Shown piece after piece: positions 55,043-63,362 of a DNA stretch of 64,000 bases. Every line of letters starts with the position of its first letter. Position 1 is the first letter of the stretch. This DNA comes from Erythrobacter ani (GTDB taxonomy: Bacteria > Pseudomonadota > Alphaproteobacteria > Sphingomonadales > Sphingomonadaceae), in assembly GCF_019204025.1 (NCBI RefSeq), contig NZ_JAGSPB010000002.1, forward strand, positions 620,001 through 684,000. The letters run 5' to 3'. The position numbers and the translations under genes were made by a program. The notes under the pieces were generated by a model that worked only from the letters and a program-made list of their open reading frames with translations, made no database searches and was not told the origin of the DNA.

Positions 55043-55762
55043 TTATCGGCAGAATTCGGCGCCGGTTCCTTCCAGGTGAAAATGATCCTCATGCGCGCGG
55101 TTGTAATCCGGGCCGAGTACAGTGCCGAACCGCTTGCACGCGCTCTCGTGGATCACTCTCAGGAATTCGCGTTCGGCGGCACTTCCACCATTCCAGTCTC
55201 TGGAAACCGTAATGCGGCGGCCATCTTCGAGTACAAATCCCGATACGTCTATCGCGCCCGCAGTCGCATGGGCCGAGCGGCGCCCGGATCCGGCAATGTT
55301 GCGGCAGGCATAGCTACCCATAGTTTCGATCCGGGCGAGCGGGCTGCCAAGGATTTGCCGAGCGGCTCGGTCGACACCATACCGGGCCCACGCGCTGAAT
55401 GCCGATGCCGTCTGGCACTGGACCGGACCGATATTCGTAATGCCGAATTGCGATCCATCGCCCGCAAGGGCGGAGAGCTGAACTGTCCCGATCTTGTTGC
55501 ATCCCGGCCCCGCATAAGAGTCAGGCAAGGCAGAAAACCGTGCGCCCGCATCGCGCAGTCCTGCCATGCACCGTGCGTCACCTGCGCGCGGCGCGATCTG
55601 CGGCGGCGTGGAAGCGAGCCGGCCTGGGGAGGAGGTGTCGCTGGAAGTGCGACTTGCCGATCCGTGGGGTACAGCACCCCCGCAGGCTCCCAATAACAAG
55701 GCACCAGAAAGCAGCGCCGCATTGCGACAATGCCGGGTCCAACGGATCGCGAAAGTCATCAT
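55043..55762 (-). CDS. Extensin-family lipoprotein (predicted peptidoglycan-active)
   Basis: A 239-residue lipoprotein with signal NAALLSGALLLGACGG (lipobox LGAC). The C-terminal extensin-like domain (about residues 85-239) has GDGSQFGITNIGPVQCQTA, the metal pair SAHATAGAIDVSGF (His...Asp) and HEDHFHLEG (His-x-His), as in metallo-carboxypeptidase-like cell-wall enzymes. Two adjacent ATGs (55762/55759) could serve. It is convergent with the frameshifted regulator, 9 bp apart. The substrate is a prediction from the fold. Confidence 0.87.
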   Translation of the reverse strand: MMTFAIRWTRHCRNAALLSGALLLGACGGAVPHGSASRTSSDTSSPGRLASTPPQIAPRAGDARCMAGLRDAGARFSALPDSYAGPGCNKIGTVQLSALAGDGSQFGITNIGPVQCQTASAFSAWARYGVDRAARQILGSPLARIETMGSYACRNIAGSGRRSAHATAGAIDVSGFVLEDGRRITVSRDWNGGSAAEREFLRVIHESACKRFGTVLGPDYNRAHEDHFHLEGTGAEFCR

Positions 55763-55823
55763 GCGATAAGGTATCAGCGACTTATGGTTAATAGAAGCCT
55801 AAGGAACCGCGCCTGGCGACCGC

Positions 55824-56213
55824 TCACGGAAGTTCTTCGGCGACCTGCTCCCACAGCTCGATCTTGATCCCGTTGGGGTCGAGTATCCAGGCAAACTTGC
55901 CGTACCCTTCATCGGCAGTGTCGAGCACTTTCACGCCTTTGGTTTTGAGTTTTTTGCAAAACCCGTTGAGATCGTTGACCCGCAGATTGATCATGAAGCC
56001 GCCTTTACCCGGCTTGATGTATTGCTCGTCCTTGAAGTGGCTGATCAGCGAATAGGGATTGGCTTTGGGTTCTTCCGACCATGCTAGCTGCGGTCCATAT
56101 TCGCCATCCACGCCCAGCATGTCGCGATACCATGCTCGGGTCGCCTCAGGATCCGCCGCAACATAGAATACGCCGCCTAGCCCTGTGACCCGCGGGCCGG
56201 TTTCATCATTCAT
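55824..56213 (-). CDS. VOC-family (glyoxalase-like) protein
   Basis: A 129-residue vicinal-oxygen-chelate fold protein. GLGGVFYVAADPEATRAWYRDMLG opens the first beta-alpha-beta-beta-beta unit, and FAWILDPNGIKIELWEQV closes the second with the typical Glu ligand. Its function is unknown; members include glyoxalases, dioxygenases and resistance proteins. It is upstream of the extensin gene on the same strand, 61 bp apart, and 69 bp from the CcdA gene. Confidence 0.88.
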   Translation of the reverse strand: MNDETGPRVTGLGGVFYVAADPEATRAWYRDMLGVDGEYGPQLAWSEEPKANPYSLISHFKDEQYIKPGKGGFMINLRVNDLNGFCKKLKTKGVKVLDTADEGYGKFAWILDPNGIKIELWEQVAEELP

Positions 56214-56282
56214 ATTGGCTCTCCCTCTCCAAAAGCTGCAGCAATATGAACCAATGGCAGCGCAGGGAAAAGGATGAAGCGA

Positions 56283-57002
56283 TCAGAACTGGGTCGTGAA
56301 CTGGACAAGGCCTGCTGGAAGTGCATCGAGCACGATGATTTCGACCACCTTGTCGAAGCCGGTAAGGACCATCGACCCGACAACCAGCAACGCAGCGCCG
56401 AACAGTGGCTTGCCGTATTTGGCAAGCGTCTGGAGCGACTTGCGCCGTTCGCCCAGTGCTTTGCGAGATCCATAGGCAAATGCCAGCACCGATGTTGCGA
56501 CGCCGAGGCCAAAGATCAGGAATACCAGGAAACTGCCGACAAGGTTCTGGCCCTGGCTCGCGGCGGCAATTGCCACGCCGAGCGTGGGGCCGACGCAGGG
56601 CGCCCAGACAATCCCGAGCAGCAACCCGATGGCATACTGGCCGCCCGCGCCGTCTCCGCTCAGTTTCGCGAGGCGCTGATTGCCGAAATTCGCTACTGGG
56701 GCGGCCGCTGCTGTCAGCGCAGCCTGCGCCTGCGGCACGAGCAGAACAAATCCGGCTGCGGCCAACATGGCTCCCGCAAACACACGCACGGCTTGCTCGT
56801 TGATGCCGAGCGAATATCCGAACGCGATCACGGTAAAGCCGAACAGTGTAAAGCTCGTCACCAGTCCGCCCGCCAGCGCAAGTGGGCCGAACCGGCTCTT
56901 GCCGAGCGCCGAAGCAACTAGGATCGGCACCAGCGGAAGCACGCACGGATTGAGGATCGTCACCAACCCGGCGACGAAAGACAGAAATGCACTAACGAAC
57001 AT
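56283..57002 (-). CDS. CcdA-family membrane thiol transporter
   Basis: A 239-residue membrane protein of the CcdA/DsbD transmembrane type. The cysteine pair is in LNPCVLPLVPILVA and WAPCVGPTLGVAIA; six helices are visible. It moves reducing equivalents across the inner membrane, for cytochrome c maturation or other periplasmic thiol work. The thioredoxin-like gene lies 32 bp upstream on the same strand, so the two probably form one reducing pathway. It is distinct from the three-domain DsbD-like protein at 43684. Confidence 0.92.
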   Translation of the reverse strand: MFVSAFLSFVAGLVTILNPCVLPLVPILVASALGKSRFGPLALAGGLVTSFTLFGFTVIAFGYSLGINEQAVRVFAGAMLAAAGFVLLVPQAQAALTAAAAPVANFGNQRLAKLSGDGAGGQYAIGLLLGIVWAPCVGPTLGVAIAAASQGQNLVGSFLVFLIFGLGVATSVLAFAYGSRKALGERRKSLQTLAKYGKPLFGAALLVVGSMVLTGFDKVVEIIVLDALPAGLVQFTTQF

Positions 57003-57034
57003 TACAGATCAGCCCGAGATTGATGGCCGGCGCG

Positions 57035-57436
57035 TCAGAGCGCGCCGAGCACCTTCTGACGCAGCCGGGTCCTATCGGTTTCCGCGATGGACCGCATCAC
57101 TTCGGCTTCGCCGTCGAACACCAGGATGGTGGACTGGCGCGGGATGCGATGCTGGCGAAGGAAGTCTTTCTCCTCATCGAAATCGACTTTGACGAAAAGC
57201 ACGTCGCCGCTCTGCTTCTCGGCGCGAAGCTCGTCCATGATCGGAGCCTGCGCGCGGCAGGTCGGGCACCAATTGGCGTAGACATCGACGACGATCGTCT
57301 TGCCTTTGCCTTGCGCCATAACAAATTCGGCTTCGTCGTAGACTTGCCAGCCATCGGTATTGGCGGCGGCGGACAATTGCATCGCGCCGACGACGGCGGC
57401 CGCAATTGTGGCGATAAGAATGAACAGTCGGGTCAT
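57035..57436 (-). CDS. Periplasmic thioredoxin-family protein
   Basis: A 133-residue secreted or membrane-anchored thioredoxin. An N-terminal hydrophobic signal (MTRLFILIATIAAAVVGAMQ) precedes the fold with active site YANWCPTCRAQAP and the cis-Pro segment RIPRQSTILVF. It is directly upstream of the CcdA-type gene and is the likely recipient of its electrons. Its final target may be cytochrome c maturation or another periplasmic disulfide; sequence does not decide. Confidence 0.93.
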   Translation of the reverse strand: MTRLFILIATIAAAVVGAMQLSAAANTDGWQVYDEAEFVMAQGKGKTIVVDVYANWCPTCRAQAPIMDELRAEKQSGDVLFVKVDFDEEKDFLRQHRIPRQSTILVFDGEAEVMRSIAETDRTRLRQKVLGAL

Positions 57437-57539
57437 GTGAAAAGGGGCTCCAGGGTCCTAAAAATAAACCGGCAAAGCGCCGGCAAGTTCACCATGGAAT
57501 TCGCCCTTCTCCCCTACAAAGTTACAGGCCTGCGCAAGT

Positions 57540-59018
57540 TTATTCCGCCGGCACCTGGCGCGTACCCGCCTGCGTCGCCTTGCTTACGGTGACAATCGCC
57601 AGCCATGCGGCGACGAATCCCGGCACAATTTCATACAGGCCCTGACCGCCGACAAAATCGGCGTTGAAGCCGAACGCGATCCAAAGTCCGGCGACAAGCG
57701 CTCCGGTCACCAGCCCGGCCACTGCGCCCGCGCCGGTCATGCCCCGCCATGTCAGTGAAAGTATGATAAGTGGACCGAATGCCGCCCCAAAACCTGCCCA
57801 CGCATTCGCGACCAGTCCGAGCACCTGGCTGTCCGGATTGCTTGCGATCACAATCGCTGCAATCGCTACCAGCGCGACGCAGACGCGGCCGACATTGACC
57901 GCTTCGGTTTCGCTGGCCTGCTTGCGCAGGAACAGGCGGTAGAAATCCTCGGTCAAGGAACTCGAAGATACCAGCAATTGCGATGAAATCGTGCTCATGA
58001 TCGCGGCCAGCAACGCGGCGAACAGAAAGCCTGTGATGAGCGGATGGAAAAGCAATTCGGACAGGATGATGAAGATCGTTTCGGGATCTTCCACAACCAG
58101 TCCATTTCGCTCCGCATAGGCACGTCCGGCGAGGCCCATGGCGATCGCGCCCATCAGCGAAATTGCCATCCAACTCAATCCGTAGTTTCGCGCGCGGGCG
58201 ACCTTGGCGACCGTATCGATGGCCATGAAGCGCACGATGATATGCGGCTGCCCAAAATAGCCGAGACCCCAGGTGACTGCACTGATGAAGCCGAGCGCAG
58301 TAAGCCCTTCGGTGAGGCTCAGAAATCCCGGCACAGGCACATCGGCAATCGAACCGCCCGCATCGCCGCCGCTGCCAAACATCACGACCAGTGGCATGAT
58401 GACCAGAGCCAGCATCATGATGATACCCTGGACGAAATCGGTGAGGCTGACTGCCAGAAAACCGCCGACCATCGTATAGGCCAAGACGATGCCTGCCGTG
58501 ATGAAGATCCCGAGCATGTAATCGCTCATTCCGACGCCGGGGAGCAGCCCGGCAAACGCGGTTTCGAACAACTTGCCTCCGCCTACCAGACCTGCGGCGG
58601 TGTAGACGGTGAAGAATACAACGATAACGATAGCGGAGATGACACGCAGCGCTATCGCCTTGTCCGGGAAGCGATTGGCTAGGAATTGCGGGATCGTGAG
58701 CGCATTGCCAAACCTTTCCGTTTGCTCGCGCAGGCGCGGGGCGACGATGAACCAGTTGGCAACCGCGCCCACGAACAGACCAATGCCGATCCACGCCTCT
58801 ACCAGACCAGCAGCGTAAAGCGCGCCAGGCAGGCCGAGAAGCAGCCAGCCGGACATGTCGCTCGCTCCGGCCGACAATGCAGCGACGGACGGCGGCAGGT
58901 TGCGCCCGGCGAGCAGATATCCCTCGCTGTCCGAAGTCGATTTGCGCCAGGCGTAGATACCGATGCCGATCATTAGGACAAAATAGGCGGCGAGCGAGGC
59001 GAGGGTGGCGGTGTTCAT
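57540..59018 (-). CDS. putP: Sodium/proline symporter
   Basis: A 492-residue member of the sodium:solute symporter (SSS) family. Thirteen or so membrane helices are visible. SDSEGYLLAGRNLPPSVAALSAGASDMSGWLLLGLPGALYAAG near the N-terminus (the first part is enough to place it), GLGYFGQPHIIVRFMA and SQLLVSSSSLTEDFYR are characteristic of PutP. It takes up proline with sodium. The gap to the thioredoxin gene is 103 bp and to the sensor kinase 140 bp, so it probably has its own promoter. Confidence 0.9.
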   Translation of the reverse strand: MNTATLASLAAYFVLMIGIGIYAWRKSTSDSEGYLLAGRNLPPSVAALSAGASDMSGWLLLGLPGALYAAGLVEAWIGIGLFVGAVANWFIVAPRLREQTERFGNALTIPQFLANRFPDKAIALRVISAIVIVVFFTVYTAAGLVGGGKLFETAFAGLLPGVGMSDYMLGIFITAGIVLAYTMVGGFLAVSLTDFVQGIIMMLALVIMPLVVMFGSGGDAGGSIADVPVPGFLSLTEGLTALGFISAVTWGLGYFGQPHIIVRFMAIDTVAKVARARNYGLSWMAISLMGAIAMGLAGRAYAERNGLVVEDPETIFIILSELLFHPLITGFLFAALLAAIMSTISSQLLVSSSSLTEDFYRLFLRKQASETEAVNVGRVCVALVAIAAIVIASNPDSQVLGLVANAWAGFGAAFGPLIILSLTWRGMTGAGAVAGLVTGALVAGLWIAFGFNADFVGGQGLYEIVPGFVAAWLAIVTVSKATQAGTRQVPAE

Positions 59019-59121
59019 GATGCAAGCGCGCCTAACAGGGAGCGCATGGTTTGGCCACTGAACCGCTGGGACAACGGGTCACGGACGCGAGGGCTAAGTT
59101 CGGTGAGTGGTTTCCGACATT

Positions 59122-59136
59122 GGCAGCACTGCTGCC
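59122..59136. terminator. Palindrome downstream of the sensor kinase gene
   Basis: GGCAGCA-C-TGCTGCC is a perfect 15-bp palindrome, 22 bp beyond the kinase stop and 104 bp before putP. It could form a short hairpin but no T-run follows on the minus strand, so a terminator role is weakly supported. An operator for putP is an alternative. Confidence 0.25.
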
Positions 59137-59158
59137 CGTATCTGAATGCTCGCTTCGA

Positions 59159-61279
59159 TCAGGATTTAGCGCGCGATACGATAATCCAACGTGTTCCATC
59201 ACGGCCGGTTTCGACATCGCAGGTCGCATCGAGCTGCTCGACCAGGTCGTCGACCAAGGTCAGGCCCAAACTCCCTGACTTGCGGACCATGGGGTCCCCT
59301 GAAAAACCGCAGCCATCGTCCTCCACCACCAGACGGAAGCCCGCTTTATGCGATTCCAAGAGTACATTCACCGTCCCGCCGCTGTCGGTAAAGCCATGCT
59401 TGTACGCGTTGGTGACGAGCTCGCTAATCAGCAAGCCGAGCGGGGTTAGTTCATTAACGTCAAGGCGGTTGCAATCCACGCGCCAAGTGAGCGCGATATC
59501 CTCGCGGCCCAAACTTCCTTCCAGAAGGACCATGAGGTCATCAATGAATTCGTGGAGATCCAACATTGTCGAGTTAAGAGCTTCGTCAGCGTAGATGTGA
59601 TCGTGGACGAGAGCCATCAGCCGCGCCCGGTTCGCTGCACTTTCGCGGCTGCCGGGACCGCCCTCTTTGTTATCGGCTCGCCGCGCCTCAAGGTTCAGCA
59701 CGCTCGAGAGCAGTTGCAGATTGTTCTTGGTGCGATGATGGATTTCATTGAAGAAAACGTGTTTCGCTTTCGCCTCGCGTTTTTGCTCGCGGTAGGAGCG
59801 ATACAGGACCAAACCGACCATCGCGATAACCAGCGCTGCGGCGATCGCAACAAGCAGCTGTAACCGAGATTGTCGCAGTTCAAGTTCTGCAATGGTGGCG
59901 TTGTCCTCCATCAACTGAAGGCGCAGATCTCGATCGCGAACTTCGAACAAGAGCTCGCTGTTTACGACAGCGCTCAGTTTTTCACGTTCGAAGCGTTCAT
60001 TGCTCAGCTGCAGCGCGACATCGAAGTATTCCGAGGCCTCGCTCTTTCGACCGAGCGCGACAAGCAGCGAACCCATACTCTGGGCATACTCCTGTGCCCA
60101 ATAGGTGTTGCCGGGATTGGCCAGCAGGCCATCCGCGCCTTGTTGATCGGGTTCCATGATCGCTCTGGCACGGTCGAGCGCCTGCTGTGTCGCGATAAGC
60201 TCTTCATTTTCGAGGTAACGAGCGGCGAGCCAGTTGAGCGCTGTTGCAGCCTCCGATGGATCGCGATGTTCGAGAGTTTCATTGATCGACTGTTCGGCCA
60301 TTTCGATCGCTTCACTGCGATTTCCCATGGCAAAAAGCGCCAATGCGTTCTGGTAATTTATCAGGCCATCCAGCCTGCGCGTGTCGAGCCGATCACTATA
60401 CCTCCTCGCCTGTTCGAATGCAGCGATCGCTTCGTCGTGCTTTTGTTCAGCCGAATAGGTGGTACCAAGATTGGTATAAGCAGTCGCGAGCCTCTGCTCT
60501 TGTTCGGGTGAGTGCTCCCTGTAGATTTCTATCGCTCGGCGATTCATTTCTGTCGCCTGCTGATTGTCTCCCAAATCTGAGAAGATATTGGCGATATTGG
60601 CATAGGCGATGCCGGTCGATCCCAGGTCGCCGATCAGCTCGAACTGTTTCAGGGCCGCCCGATAGCGGGTAATTGCCAGATCGTACTCGCCATCGATCTT
60701 GGCGCGCACAGCGAGCGAATTGGTGATGTACGGGAACAGGCCGACCGCATCCGCCGCCACCGCGTAGGCAAACGCACGCTCAAGGTGTCGTTCCATCGCG
60801 GCACTATCACCGCCTCTTCGAAAAATACGCGCGGCAACGACGAATTCTATATGTGCTCTCGCCAGCGTATCACCTCGCTGATCGGCTCTTCTTACGATAT
60901 CCGCAACTTGCCGAGACCGCTCTTCGCCGGGGCCAATCGCAGAATATCGGGCAGCGTAGGCAGCGAGCGGCAGAGAAATATCGGGGTCGAGCCGGGATAC
61001 CAGAGCGTCGATTTCCGCAGGATTGATGTAATCGGGCAATTGCCGCGCATAGTGACGCACGATGCGCGATTGATCTGCCGCCGGGAGAGTGGGCAGTTCT
61101 GAAACGCACGTGCTCCCTGCTTCCAATCTTTCAGGCCCTCGCGGGGGCAGGTCTGCCAACAGGAGATCGCAGGCGCTTTGTGATTGGGCGTAATTCGGGG
61201 CGACCTCAAATACGAGCAACAGTGCACAAAGCATAAGGTAAATGGCGTGCCGACGCTTCGACAAGATTGTTGCTCTCAC
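59159..61279 (-). CDS. TPR-containing membrane sensor histidine kinase (HisKA_2/HWE type)
   Basis: A 706-residue sensor. An N-terminal signal/anchor (about residues 12-31) leads into a periplasmic domain of tetratricopeptide-like repeats (about 190-400; GIAYANIANIFSDLGDNQQA is one), a transmembrane helix near 480-500, then the kinase core with the phosphoacceptor in FFNEIHHRTKNNLQLL (about 510), and an HATPase with LLISELVTNAYKHGF and VEDDGCGFSG. The start is GTG at 61279; the ATG at 61234 is an alternative. No partner response regulator is adjacent; the stand-alone receiver at 33217 is a possible but distant partner. Confidence 0.88.
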   Translation of the reverse strand: MRATILSKRRHAIYLMLCALLLVFEVAPNYAQSQSACDLLLADLPPRGPERLEAGSTCVSELPTLPAADQSRIVRHYARQLPDYINPAEIDALVSRLDPDISLPLAAYAARYSAIGPGEERSRQVADIVRRADQRGDTLARAHIEFVVAARIFRRGGDSAAMERHLERAFAYAVAADAVGLFPYITNSLAVRAKIDGEYDLAITRYRAALKQFELIGDLGSTGIAYANIANIFSDLGDNQQATEMNRRAIEIYREHSPEQEQRLATAYTNLGTTYSAEQKHDEAIAAFEQARRYSDRLDTRRLDGLINYQNALALFAMGNRSEAIEMAEQSINETLEHRDPSEAATALNWLAARYLENEELIATQQALDRARAIMEPDQQGADGLLANPGNTYWAQEYAQSMGSLLVALGRKSEASEYFDVALQLSNERFEREKLSAVVNSELLFEVRDRDLRLQLMEDNATIAELELRQSRLQLLVAIAAALVIAMVGLVLYRSYREQKREAKAKHVFFNEIHHRTKNNLQLLSSVLNLEARRADNKEGGPGSRESAANRARLMALVHDHIYADEALNSTMLDLHEFIDDLMVLLEGSLGREDIALTWRVDCNRLDVNELTPLGLLISELVTNAYKHGFTDSGGTVNVLLESHKAGFRLVVEDDGCGFSGDPMVRKSGSLGLTLVDDLVEQLDATCDVETGRDGTRWIIVSRAKS

Positions 61280-61596
61280 AAATATTTCGTCGTCAGGCCA
61301 TCAGACTGACATGGGAGCTGGAGGCTGGTTCTCAAGCGATCATCTCATGGTCATTATGGGACATTCTTATACGAGGAAGGGCATCGTAGGTGTCGAGCAC
61401 ACGGTGGCAAGCCCTAGAAATGCCAGCGTCTGTAAACTGGCAGACCTTGCTTGTAACCATTGGGATCAACGCAAGGCTCGAATTGTTCTGACCAAGTCTG
61501 CATCCAGCGGCCTGCTTGGCCGCCGTGGGGATCGTGCGTGCCTTCATCGGAAATGGCTGAGTTTATTCTACGCGGAGATGACCAATGACAGCAGTC
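61280..61596. other. Gene-free gap between the sensor kinase and the lipoprotein gene
   Basis: About 317 bp between the kinase start and the stop of the next leftward gene. It should hold the kinase promoter. A short inverted repeat (GCGGCC at 61507-61512 with GGCCGC at 61518-61523) is present without a T-run. A rightward frame crosses the gap, but it lies over the lipoprotein gene and shows no recognisable protein features. I see no RNA gene here. Confidence 0.5.
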
Positions 61597-62376
61597 CTAT
61601 CGCGGCGTTTCGAGCCAGTAAAATTCGAACCGTTCCACCCCGGATGCGAAGTATTGTTGGTGTGCGCGGTATTCGGGCGATTGCTGGACCTGCGCGAAGC
61701 CATCGGTGCTGTCCCATTCGACGAACGTGATCTGGCCAGGCGCACCGGGCGGCGCATCCAGCGCCTCCATCGATGGACCACGCAGCTTGTGGACGAAGCG
61801 CCCTCCGGCTCGCGCCATCGCTGGTTCGATCCCGTCGAGGTACCGATCGTAATCGGCATTCCCATCCGAGTTGAGCCAAGCGACTACGACCGTGTAATGC
61901 TTTTCCGGATCGAACTGCAATTCTAGGTCTTGCTTGAGTTCGAGGCTGAAAATCCGGAGTTCTTCCCACCCGTTGGAACGGGTGGCTAAGACCGATGGCC
62001 ATTCGGGGCGTGCCTCGAATGCGGTAAGGCTCGGCTGGTCCGGCCACGAGAAGAAGATGAAAGCGCCCGGATCCCAATCGCTGATTACCTTTTGCCGCAC
62101 ATTGAGCTGACCGTGGCGCTGAAAGCCGAGCGCTTCGGCTGCTGGAATTGTTTGCCGATAATAGGCCTCGCGTGTGCTGGCTCCGTCCTCTCGCGACTGC
62201 GGAGCAATGACCTGCAGCACATCACCTTTATCCAAGTCCACAGTGAATCCGGCACGCGCAGGAGCCTCGGTCGGTTGTGCTAGCGCGGATTTTGGAACAA
62301 GCGGACTGCCGCACGCGGCGAGCAGTCCGGCAGCTGCCGCGGTCGTTAAAAGCGGAAGTGTGTTGAACTCTGGCAT
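61597..62376 (-). CDS. Lipoprotein with tandem DUF1330-like (ferredoxin-fold) domains
   Basis: A 259-residue lipoprotein. The start at 62376 follows GGAG and opens with MPEFNTLPLLTTAAAAGLLAAC (lipobox LAAC). Two alpha/beta domains follow: one (about residues 45-150, TREAYYRQTIPAAEALGF...FIFFSWPDQPSLTAF) and a second (about 160-255, HYTVVVAWLNSDGNADYDRYL...FVEWDSTDGFAQ), both of the ferredoxin-like barrel kind of DUF1330. The role is unknown. It is divergent from a LysR regulator over 101 bp, so that regulator probably controls it. Confidence 0.75.
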   Translation of the reverse strand: MPEFNTLPLLTTAAAAGLLAACGSPLVPKSALAQPTEAPARAGFTVDLDKGDVLQVIAPQSREDGASTREAYYRQTIPAAEALGFQRHGQLNVRQKVISDWDPGAFIFFSWPDQPSLTAFEARPEWPSVLATRSNGWEELRIFSLELKQDLELQFDPEKHYTVVVAWLNSDGNADYDRYLDGIEPAMARAGGRFVHKLRGPSMEALDAPPGAPGQITFVEWDSTDGFAQVQQSPEYRAHQQYFASGVERFEFYWLETPR

Positions 62377-62477
62377 AGTAGTGCTCCGCACTGAGTTGGT
62401 TGATTTACGCACCATGACCGGGTCAGAGGGTGAAGTATCGGCTAGAATTTCTCGGTTGATGGTGCAAAAACGTTCCA

Positions 62478-63353
62478 ATGAACGATTGGGATGATTACCG
62501 ACTGATACTCGCACTGGCCCGGGCCGGCACATTGCGGGCGGCGGCGTTGGAACTTGGCCTGACGCACACGACCGTATCGCGCCGCCTTGCCAGCATTGAA
62601 CACGCGCGCGGCCGAGTGTTCGAAAAAAATCCCAATGGATATCGCGCGACGCCGCTCGGCACCGCTCTGATTGACGTGGCGCAGCGGATCGAGGGGCTGA
62701 CCTTGGCAGGTGCTCGCCACCAGAAGGCGGTCGATCAGGATTTGTCGGGCGTGGTCAACCTTTCCTTGTCGGAGCCAGTCGCGCAGTACCTACTGCTTGA
62801 TGACCTCTTCGAATTTGGAAAGCTGTTTCCGCAAATCGAGTTGCGCGTGCAGACCAGTTCTCGCTTCGTCGATCTCGACCGGTTGGAGGCGGATGTCGTG
62901 GTTCGCGGCGCACATGAGCCACCCGGCCATCTTGTCGGCCGGCGGCTGTTCCCGAATTGCGTGACGTATTATGCCGATCGCGAATATCTCGCTTCGACAC
63001 CGCGCAAGGAGCTGCGCTGGATTGCCCCGGCCTCGGATGGATATTGGCCGGGTTGGCGCGAAAGCTCGCCCTATCCTGAAGCCCCCATCGAACTCGTAAT
63101 CGACGATATATCGGTGCGGCACCTTGCACTGGTTGCAGGGAAGGGGCTTGGCCGGGGGGCGTGTTTCATGGCCGACCCGCAACCGAACCTAGTCCGCCTT
63201 TCCGCGCAGGCGCCTGTGCCCCAGCAGGATTTCTGGGTGCTCACTCACCCTGATCTCAAGCAGACCCCGCGCATACGCGCGGTGGCCGACTTCATCACGA
63301 GCAGGATGAAAGACAAGGAAGCGCTCGTCCGAGGCGATCTCAACGCGAACTAG
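62478..63353 (+). CDS. LysR-family transcriptional regulator
   Basis: A 291-residue DNA-binding regulator. The N-terminal winged helix-turn-helix (residues 5-60: LRAAALELGLTHTTVSRRLA) is followed by a substrate-binding domain (about 90-285; LSGVVNLSLSEPVAQYLLL, RLEADVVVRGAHEPPGHLVG). It is divergent from the DUF1330-like lipoprotein gene, the usual arrangement for a LysR regulator and its target. The effector is unknown; no clear T-N11-A box was identified in the gap. Confidence 0.92.
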   Translation: MNDWDDYRLILALARAGTLRAAALELGLTHTTVSRRLASIEHARGRVFEKNPNGYRATPLGTALIDVAQRIEGLTLAGARHQKAVDQDLSGVVNLSLSEPVAQYLLLDDLFEFGKLFPQIELRVQTSSRFVDLDRLEADVVVRGAHEPPGHLVGRRLFPNCVTYYADREYLASTPRKELRWIAPASDGYWPGWRESSPYPEAPIELVIDDISVRHLALVAGKGLGRGACFMADPQPNLVRLSAQAPVPQQDFWVLTHPDLKQTPRIRAVADFITSRMKDKEALVRGDLNAN

Positions 63354-63362
63354 CGCCGCGGC

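Noticed and set aside
55034..55696. 220-codon frame opposite the extensin gene
   Set aside because: The opposite frame has the lipobox and metal-binding motifs of the extensin family; this frame has none.
57631..59025. 464-codon frame on the same strand within putP
   Set aside because: It is an out-of-frame shadow with extreme Arg/His content; the PutP frame has all the family motifs.
61242..61730. 162-codon rightward frame over the kinase start and intergenic gap
   Set aside because: It overlaps the 5' end of the kinase gene and the 3' end of the lipoprotein gene, has no ribosome-binding site and no recognisable fold.
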